Of a stretch of 64,000 nucleotides of DNA, positions 58,128 to 64,000 are shown in pieces. The stretch is taken from the NCBI RefSeq assembly GCF_030407765.1, contig NZ_JASDCU010000002.1, forward strand, positions 186,001-250,000, given 5' to 3'. The translations under genes and the position numbers were made by a program. The notes below the pieces were generated by a model, which worked only from the letters and a program-made list of their open reading frames with translations, was not told the origin of the DNA and made no database searches. The stretch is from Microbacterium sp. APC 3901 (GTDB taxonomy: Bacteria > Actinomycetota > Actinomycetes > Actinomycetales > Microbacteriaceae). Each line of letters opens with the position of its first letter. Within the stretch, counting starts at the first letter, position 1.

Positions 58128-60929
58128 GTGTCCACACTCCTGTCCTCGCTCGGCCGCTGGTCGTACCGGCACCCATGGCGGGTCCTCGTCTCCTGGCTCC
58201 TCGCGCTCGGCATCGCCGGCGCCGGCGCGCTCGTGCTCGGAGCAGGAACGGACAACTCGTTCTCGATCCCGGGCACCGAGTCCCAGGCGGGCCTCGAGCA
58301 GCTGAACCGCTCCTTCCCCGCGGTCAGCGGAACCAGCGCGCAGATCATCGTGGTCGCCGCGGACGGCGATTCGATCACCGATGACTCCTATCGCGACGAC
58401 ATCGAGGATGCTGTCGACCAGCTCGCCGATCTCGACGATTCTGTGCTCTCCGCCACCTCTCCGTTCGACGAGATGGTCAGCGGGATGATCAACGACGACG
58501 AGACCGCCGGCATCATCCGCCTGCAGTTCGACGGTCAGGCGACCGATGTGTCGGACGCGACGCAGGACGACCTGCGCGCCGTCGTCTCCGACCTCTCAGC
58601 CGAACTCCCCGACGGCTCGCAGACCGCTCTGGGTGGGGAGCTGTTCGCGACCTCGATCCCCGGCCTGACGCTCACCGAGGCCGTCGGTCTGCTGATCGCC
58701 CTGCTCGTGCTGATCGTGACCTTCCGCTCGTTCGTCGTCGCAGGGCTCCCGCTGCTCACGGCGGTGCTCGGCGTGGGCATCTCGATGGCGGGCATCTTCG
58801 CGGCGACCGCCTTCGCCACGGTCTCGTCGACCACTCCTCTCCTCGCCCTCATGCTCGGCCTCGCGGTCGGCATCGACTACGCGCTGTTCATCATGGCCAG
58901 GCACCAGGATCAGGTCCGCGAGGGGGTCGATCCCGAGGAATCCACTGCCCGCGCCGTCGGCACGGCCGGCTCCGCGGTGGTGTTCGCCGGCGTGACCGTG
59001 CTGATCGCCCTGATCGGACTCGGCTTCGCCGGCATCCCGTTCCTGACGACCATGGGCATCGCGGCATCCGCCGCCGTCGCCGTCGCCGTCGCGATCGCGG
59101 TGACACTCACCCCTGCGCTGCTGGGATTCATGAAGGGCCGGGTGGCGGGCCGGCCGCGCAAGGCACCGAAGGCGAAGAAGAGCGCGCCTGCTCCTGCACC
59201 GCGGGCGCGATTCAGCGAACGCTGGGTGACCGGCGTGACCAAGCGCCCGATACTCGTCTCACTCGCGGTCGTGATCGGCCTCGGAATCGTCGCGGTACCT
59301 GCTCTGAGCCTCAATCTCGCCCTTCCCAACGCCGGCGTGCTGCCGAAGGACTCCGAAGCACGGCAGAGCTACGACCTCGTCGCCGAGGAGTTCGGCCCCG
59401 GATTCAACGGCCCCATGATCCTCACGGGCACGATCGTCACCTCGACCGACCCCCTCACGTTGATGGAAGACCTCGGCGACGAGGTCGCCGAGATCGACGG
59501 CGTGAAGGAGGTCGCCCTCGCGACCCCGAACGAGACCGCCGACACCGGCATCGTGCAGATCATCCCCGAGACGGCACCCGACGACCCCGCGACGGCCGAC
59601 CTGGTGCGCGAGCTGCGATCGCATCACGACGAGTGGCTCGACGAGTTCGGAATCGACCTCAAGGTCACCGGCTTCACCGCCGTCGGCATCGACATCTCCG
59701 ACCAACTCGGCAACGCGCTGCTCCCCTTCGGCATCTTCGTGATCGGTCTCTCTCTGATCCTGCTCACGATCGTGTTCCGCTCGCTCTGGGTGCCGATCAC
59801 CGCCGCAGCCGGCTACCTGCTGTCGATCGTGGCCGCCTTCGGCATCGTCGGGGCGGTGTTCGAGTGGGGCTGGTTCGCCGATGCCCTGCACGTCGCCAAG
59901 GTGGGCCCGATCATCAGCTTCATGCCGATCATCCTGATGGGTGTGCTGTTCGGGCTCGCGATGGACTATCAGGTCTTCCTGGTGTCGCGGATGCGCGAGG
60001 ACTTCGTGCACGACCCCGACGGGAAGCATCCCGACCGAGCCACGCGTCGCGCCGCCGCGTTGCGAGCCGTTCACAGCGGCTTCACGGGCTCAGCCAAGGT
60101 CGTCACGGCCGCTGGTCTCATCATGTTCGCCGTCTTCGTGGCGTTCGTCCCCGAAGGCGACTCCTCGCTCAAACCCATCGCTCTGGGCCTCGCGGCCGGA
60201 ATCGCGATCGATGCGTTCCTGGTGCGGATGACGCTGATCCCCGCTCTCATGGCCATTCTCGGCGAGCGCGCATGGGAGATCCCGACCTGGCTGGAGCGGA
60301 TCCTCCCGAGCGTTGACATCGAGGGCGAGGCGGTGGAACGCGAGCGCCACCTGGCGGGCTGGCCGGGAGACGAGTCGGTCGTGGCCGCCGACGATCTCAC
60401 TGCGACGGATGCCGGCATCGAGGGCCTCCACCTGCGCCTCTCCCCCGGCGGGTCCGCCGTGATCACCGGCTCGTCCGCCGGCGCGCTGCGCGCTCTGGCG
60501 CTGTTGATCGCCGGCCGCGCGACGCCCGACGACGGACGCCTCCGCGTCGCCGGCCATCTGCTTCCGGGGCGAGCGGCGTGGGTGCGCGCACATGTCGGAG
60601 CCGTCATGACCGCAGATGCGGGGAGCCTGACGGCCGACCTCACCGAAGCGCTGCGCGGGCGCCCCGCGCTCGTGGTGATCGACGCAGCCGACCGGCTGTC
60701 GCGCCCCGAACGCGATCAGCTCGCCGCACGGCTGCGTGACACCCGCAGCACGACCGCGATCCTGCTCACTGCGCTCGACGCCGAGATCGGTCTCGAGATC
60801 CTCGCAGATGCCGGTCGCACCCCCGCCGACGTGGTCGACATCGACGCATCGACAGCACAGACACGACCCGAGTCCTCGGTGCACCGCACCGCGGACGGCA
60901 CCACCGAATCGACCGAGGTGAACGCATGA
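58128..60929 (+). CDS. MMPL/RND transporter with C-terminal degenerate ABC-ATPase-like domain
   Basis: A 933-aa protein. Residues 1-720 form a full MMPL exporter: N-terminal helix, extracytoplasmic domain, helix bundle with GLAVGIDYALFIMARH, second extracytoplasmic domain, second bundle with GLAMDYQVFLVSRMREDF. Residues about 760-890 resemble a shrunken ABC ATPase: a P-loop-like GSSAGALR (781-788, Lys replaced by Leu), LIAGRATPDDGRLRVAG (ABC-like beta strand), and Walker-B-like LVVIDAADRL (848-857) without the catalytic Glu. No signature motif. It ends overlapping the YhgE gene start (ATGA). GTG start with GAGGAG upstream. Confidence 0.93.
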   Translation: MSTLLSSLGRWSYRHPWRVLVSWLLALGIAGAGALVLGAGTDNSFSIPGTESQAGLEQLNRSFPAVSGTSAQIIVVAADGDSITDDSYRDDIEDAVDQLADLDDSVLSATSPFDEMVSGMINDDETAGIIRLQFDGQATDVSDATQDDLRAVVSDLSAELPDGSQTALGGELFATSIPGLTLTEAVGLLIALLVLIVTFRSFVVAGLPLLTAVLGVGISMAGIFAATAFATVSSTTPLLALMLGLAVGIDYALFIMARHQDQVREGVDPEESTARAVGTAGSAVVFAGVTVLIALIGLGFAGIPFLTTMGIAASAAVAVAVAIAVTLTPALLGFMKGRVAGRPRKAPKAKKSAPAPAPRARFSERWVTGVTKRPILVSLAVVIGLGIVAVPALSLNLALPNAGVLPKDSEARQSYDLVAEEFGPGFNGPMILTGTIVTSTDPLTLMEDLGDEVAEIDGVKEVALATPNETADTGIVQIIPETAPDDPATADLVRELRSHHDEWLDEFGIDLKVTGFTAVGIDISDQLGNALLPFGIFVIGLSLILLTIVFRSLWVPITAAAGYLLSIVAAFGIVGAVFEWGWFADALHVAKVGPIISFMPIILMGVLFGLAMDYQVFLVSRMREDFVHDPDGKHPDRATRRAAALRAVHSGFTGSAKVVTAAGLIMFAVFVAFVPEGDSSLKPIALGLAAGIAIDAFLVRMTLIPALMAILGERAWEIPTWLERILPSVDIEGEAVERERHLAGWPGDESVVAADDLTATDAGIEGLHLRLSPGGSAVITGSSAGALRALALLIAGRATPDDGRLRVAGHLLPGRAAWVRAHVGAVMTADAGSLTADLTEALRGRPALVVIDAADRLSRPERDQLAARLRDTRSTTAILLTALDAEIGLEILADAGRTPADVVDIDASTAQTRPESSVHRTADGTTESTEVNA

Positions 60930-62890
60930 CCCTCCCCATCGAACGCGCCCGCTCGCGCAAGCCCATCACGTGGCTGACGATCCTCGGCATCCTGCTGCTT
61001 CCCGCCGCCGTGGGCGGCATCCTGGTCGCCGCATTGCAGAACCCGACCGAGCGCCTCGACTCGATGACCGCCGCGATCGTCAACCTCGACGAGCCGGTGG
61101 AGATCGACGGACAGCTGACGCCGCTGGGCCGGCAGCTCGCATCAGGCCTCGTCGAGGGGTCGGACGAGCTCGACTCCAACCTCACGTGGGTGATCTCGAA
61201 CGAGGATGACGCGGCCGACGGGCTCGCTGACGGGTCGTATCAGGCCGTCATCACGATCCCCGAGGACTTCTCGGCCGCCGCGACCTCGGCAGGGCAGGCG
61301 ATCTCCGACGGCGGAGGTGACGCCGAGCAGGCGACCATCCGGGTCACCACGCCGGATGACGGGCTCGTCGCCGACGATCTCATCACCGGCCAGATCGCGA
61401 ACGCCGCCGCGTCGAGCATGGGCACGCTGCTGTCGGAGGCCACCACCGAGAACATCCTGGTCGGCTTCACCACGATCGGCGATCAGATCGGAGAGGCCGC
61501 CGACGGCGCCGCCCAGCTGGCGACCGGCGCACGCGACGCGGCGACCGGTGCGGCCGCGATCCCCGACGGCGCGACACAGCTCGCCTCTGGCGCCACCGAG
61601 CTCGGAAACGGCGCATCGTCGCTCGCCTCCGGGCTCGACACGCTGGCGGCGAAGACGCGCGAGGCTGCGGGTGGAGCGAGCCAGATCGGCACCGGTCTGA
61701 CCGCAGGCGCGACGGAGCTGAGCACCCAGGCAGGGCAGATGCCCGCCCTCGTCGGGGCGATCGGGGCCGGAACCGATGCCGCGACCGACGCCGCGACGAA
61801 GACGGGGGGCCTCGCGCAGCGTCTCGGCGCGATGGCAGCGAGTTGCGACCCGGCCGTCTCGGGAGAGCTGTGTGCTGAGCTCGCCACCGAAGCCGCGAAC
61901 GCAGCGGAGGCCGCGAAGGCCGCCGGAACCGCATCGGGGTATCTCACGGCCGTCGAACCGCAGATCGCGACTCTTCCCGGCGCGTTCACCACTCTCGCGA
62001 CTCAGCTCGGTGACGCGGGCGCCGGCGCGACGAACCTCGCGGACGGCCTGAACCAGCTGGCGTCCCAGGGTCTCGACGAGTCCGCTGCCGGTGCCCGAGC
62101 GCTGTCGACCGGAGCCGTTCAGCTGTCCGACGGGACGACCGAACTCGCGACCGGTGCCGCCGAACTCGCGACAGGCGTCGACGCCCTCGCCACCGGAACG
62201 GGTGATCTCGCCGGGGGGCTGCGCACCGCATCCGAGTCCCTCCCCTCGTTCAGCGACTCGGAGTCGACCTCGCTCGCCACCGTGATCGCCGACCCTGTGA
62301 CGTCGAAGGGGGCCGACGGTGCCACGATCTTCGGTCCGACCGCGATCCCGCTGCTCGCGGCTGTCGTGCTGTGGTTCGGAGCTCTCGCCTCCTTCCTCGT
62401 GATGCGGGCGCACACCGCGCGCACCCTCACGTCGCGACGCTCCTCTGCAGGTCTCGCGCTGCGCGCCTTCGCCCCGGCCGCCGCCATCGGCGCCGCTCAG
62501 GGTCTGCTGGTCGCGCTGATCGTGCAGATCGTCGCGAGCTACGATGCCGCGACCTGGTGGGCATTCGCCGGAATCGCCGTGCTGGCCGGGATCGTCTTCG
62601 CCGCCGTCAACCAGGCGCTCGTCGCGGTCTTCGGCGGCGTCGGTCGCTGGATCAGCGCCCTCGTCGGAGTGCTCGCGATCGCGACAGGGCTGATCTCGAC
62701 GGTGCCCGGCTGGCTGGCGGATCTCGGAGCCTCCCTGCCCACAGCCCCCGCATTCGCCGGTCTGATCGCCGCGAACGGAGGCGCAGCCGCCGGCCTCATC
62801 GTGTGGGGGGTCCTCTCGCTCGTCGCGACCACCGTCGCAGTCGCCCTGCGTCGCACGACCTCGGTGAGAGCGGCTGCGGCGACCGCCTGA
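60926..62890 (+). CDS. YhgE/Pip family membrane protein
   Basis: A 654-aa protein. One N-terminal helix (WLTILGILLLPAAVGGILVAAL), a long extracytoplasmic part of about 430 residues with repeated GA-xx-LATGA-type segments (coiled-coil-like), and five to six C-terminal helices resembling ABC-2-type permeases. YhgE/Pip proteins are linked to phage infection and type VII secretion-like export in Gram-positives. Start overlaps the MMPL stop, so it is translationally coupled and probably a partner of that exporter. Confidence 0.92.
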   Translation: MTLPIERARSRKPITWLTILGILLLPAAVGGILVAALQNPTERLDSMTAAIVNLDEPVEIDGQLTPLGRQLASGLVEGSDELDSNLTWVISNEDDAADGLADGSYQAVITIPEDFSAAATSAGQAISDGGGDAEQATIRVTTPDDGLVADDLITGQIANAAASSMGTLLSEATTENILVGFTTIGDQIGEAADGAAQLATGARDAATGAAAIPDGATQLASGATELGNGASSLASGLDTLAAKTREAAGGASQIGTGLTAGATELSTQAGQMPALVGAIGAGTDAATDAATKTGGLAQRLGAMAASCDPAVSGELCAELATEAANAAEAAKAAGTASGYLTAVEPQIATLPGAFTTLATQLGDAGAGATNLADGLNQLASQGLDESAAGARALSTGAVQLSDGTTELATGAAELATGVDALATGTGDLAGGLRTASESLPSFSDSESTSLATVIADPVTSKGADGATIFGPTAIPLLAAVVLWFGALASFLVMRAHTARTLTSRRSSAGLALRAFAPAAAIGAAQGLLVALIVQIVASYDAATWWAFAGIAVLAGIVFAAVNQALVAVFGGVGRWISALVGVLAIATGLISTVPGWLADLGASLPTAPAFAGLIAANGGAAAGLIVWGVLSLVATTVAVALRRTTSVRAAAATA

Positions 62891-62937
62891 GACCCCGCTC
62901 CGGGCGCCCTCCCCGGGCACACCTTCGGACCACACCC

Positions 62938-62979
62938 GACGACGCGTCGCGCCTCGTTCGCGATGCGCGGCGCGTCGTC
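62938..62979 (+). terminator. Terminator of the MMPL-YhgE operon
   Basis: Outer stem GACGACGCG (62938-62946) with CGCGTCGTC (62971-62979), inner stem TCGCG (62947-62951) with CGCGA (62959-62963), 48 nt past the YhgE stop. No U-tract. Confidence 0.6.
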
Positions 62980-63053
62980 ATCCGTCTCCGCAGCCGTGCC
63001 CACATGGGCAGGCGCGGTATTCGGACACAGCCCCACGCACGTACGATCAGAAG

Positions 63054-63650
63054 ATGCGTCGCCCGTTCATGACCTCTCCCGCCCAGCTCGAGTCACTCGA
63101 GGGGCAGCAGTATCTCGTGCTGCGCCCGACGAGAGCGGTGTCGGACGTCTACCGGGCAGAGCAGAGGTCGGCCCTCGGCCGGATGGACGCTCCGCACCCG
63201 CATACCGAGCACGTCACTCTTCGTGCATTCCACGAGCCGGAGCGTCGGGAAGACCTGCTCGCCCTGGTCCGCGAATGGGCGGTGGCGCAGCGGCCGATCG
63301 AGGTCGTCGCCGAGGCCGTCGACGTGTTCCCGGCTCCGTGGCAGGTCGTCATCCTTCGCCTGAGACGAACCCCGTCGCTCGTGTCGGCCTACGCGAACCT
63401 CAGCGAAGCTCTCGAGGGCACCGACTTCCGTCGACTGGACGAGCGCAGCACGGAGGACTGGACGTTCCACCTGTCGGTGATCTACGCGAAGACGCTCGCA
63501 CCCGCGGCATGGACCGAGCTGTCGCACAAGTCCCGCCGCTCGCTCAGCTCACGCCCCGCCGAGACCATCAGCGAGGCCGAGCTCGTCTGGTACGAAGACG
63601 GCGCCGAGCACTCCGAAGTGATCCCGTTCGGACTGCGCTCGTTCAGATGA
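63054..63650 (+). CDS. 2H phosphoesterase / 2'-5' RNA ligase family protein
   Basis: A 198-aa protein with the two conserved motifs of the 2H superfamily: HVTL (His53, Thr55) and HLSV (His139, Ser141). Members act on 2',3'-cyclic phosphates of RNA or nucleotides. A TACGAT box lies 6 nt before the ATG: leaderless. Convergent with ccsB, 15 nt apart. Confidence 0.82.
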   Translation: MRRPFMTSPAQLESLEGQQYLVLRPTRAVSDVYRAEQRSALGRMDAPHPHTEHVTLRAFHEPERREDLLALVREWAVAQRPIEVVAEAVDVFPAPWQVVILRLRRTPSLVSAYANLSEALEGTDFRRLDERSTEDWTFHLSVIYAKTLAPAAWTELSHKSRRSLSSRPAETISEAELVWYEDGAEHSEVIPFGLRSFR

Positions 63651-63665
63651 CGCCTGCGCGGGCGC

Positions 63666-64000
63666 TCAGCTGAGGCCCGAGTAGGCGTGCAGCCCCTTGA
63701 AGAAGACGTTGACGATCGTGAAGTTGAAGAGCACGGCCGAGAAGCCGACGATCGCCAGCCAGGCCGACGGGTTGCCGCGCCAGCCGCGCGTCGCACGCGC
63801 GTGGATGTACCCCGCGTAGAGCACCCAGATCACGAAGGTCCACGTCTCCTTGACGTCGAAGCCCCAGAAGCGGCTCCAGGCGTAGTAGGCCCAGATCGAA
63901 CCGGCGATGAGCGTGAACGTCCACAGGATGAAGCCGATGATCGTGAAGCGGTAGGCCATGCTCTCGAGGCGCTCCGACCCGGGGAAGGTGCGCAGGAAGC
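63666..64000 (-). CDS. ccsB: Cytochrome c biogenesis protein CcsB (ResC), C-terminal part
   Basis: The last 111 codons of a Ccs-system heme-handling membrane protein; the 5' part lies right of the window. Visible are SIWAYYAWSRFWGFDVKETW, the tryptophan-rich heme motif ending in DxKE, and VLYAGYIHARATRGW. It works with CcsA/ResB-type partners in attaching heme to apocytochrome c outside the membrane. The frame continues past the Met codon at 63959 through SERLES upstream, so that Met is internal. Confidence 0.95.
   Translation of the reverse strand, partial: FLRTFPGSERLESMAYRFTIIGFILWTFTLIAGSIWAYYAWSRFWGFDVKETWTFVIWVLYAGYIHARATRGWRGNPSAWLAIVGFSAVLFNFTIVNVFFKGLHAYSGLS

Noticed and set aside
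61500..62220. Repetitive GC-rich stretch that could suggest a tandem repeat array
   Set aside because: It encodes the GA-xx-LATGA-type repeats of the YhgE protein; repeats are imperfect and coding, not a DNA-level array or CRISPR.

Overview
The window is high-GC DNA from an actinobacterium, most likely a member of the Microbacteriaceae (Microbacterium-like). This is inferred from an actinobacterial RpoB (1167 aa) and RpoC (1291 aa), TTG/GTG starts, many leaderless genes, menaquinone and Ccs-type cytochrome c genes, and families usual in that group (ECF sigma with Asp23, FBP zinc finger, YhgE/Pip, MMPL). There is no phage, insertion sequence, CRISPR array, rRNA or plasmid gene. No intergenic gap is longer than 300 bases.

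Layout. 0-3.4 kb: truA (3' end cut by the window), a leaderless APC permease, and a QorR-like HxlR regulator divergent from an NAD(P)H-binding quinone-reductase-like protein. 3.4-5.7 kb: an envelope-stress module of Asp23, an ECF sigma factor, an Asp23-like protein overlapping the sigma gene, and a small partner. 5.7-8.6 kb: a TetR regulator with an unusually regular operator and a 14-TM MFS exporter, a small acidic protein, then tRNA-Thr and tRNA-Met. 8.6-14 kb: M23 peptidase, inositol-phosphatase family protein, Pro-rich membrane protein, crotonase-fold protein, FBP zinc-finger protein. 13.3-16.1 kb: gluconate regulator, permease and kinase. 16.1-23.2 kb: lipoproteins, an FHA pair, a MarR/MMPL efflux pair, tRNA-Tyr and a PfkB kinase. 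23.2-30.9 kb: rpoC and rpoB with a clear promoter; RpoB carries Asn where rifampicin-sensitive enzymes have His526 (E. coli numbering).

30.9-43.1 kb is a nutrient-recycling block: a peptide ABC transporter (binding protein, two permeases, fused double ATPase), a divergent PfkB sugar kinase, and a sugar ABC transporter followed by a GH3 NagZ-type glucosaminidase and an RpiR/MurR-type regulator. Together they could import peptide and amino-sugar fragments of peptidoglycan or chitin, split the sugars and phosphorylate them. 43.2-46.6 kb holds small housekeeping and orphan genes. 46.7-50.8 kb is a two-component system next to a MacB/FtsX-type ABC transporter. 50.9-57.4 kb holds menE-menB and menC, split by a PadR/membrane-protein pair and a GNAT protein. 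57.4-62.9 kb is a TetR-controlled pair: an MMPL exporter carrying a C-terminal degenerate ABC-ATPase-like domain, translationally coupled to a YhgE/Pip membrane protein. The window ends with a 2H phosphoesterase and the 3' part of ccsB.

Main leads: the MMPL-ABC fusion; the ECF/Asp23 module with a candidate cytoplasmic anti-sigma; the natural RpoB Asn at the rifampicin site; the recycling block; three regular palindromic operators; and a set of 16 genes whose candidate -10 box lies 6-7 nt before the start codon.
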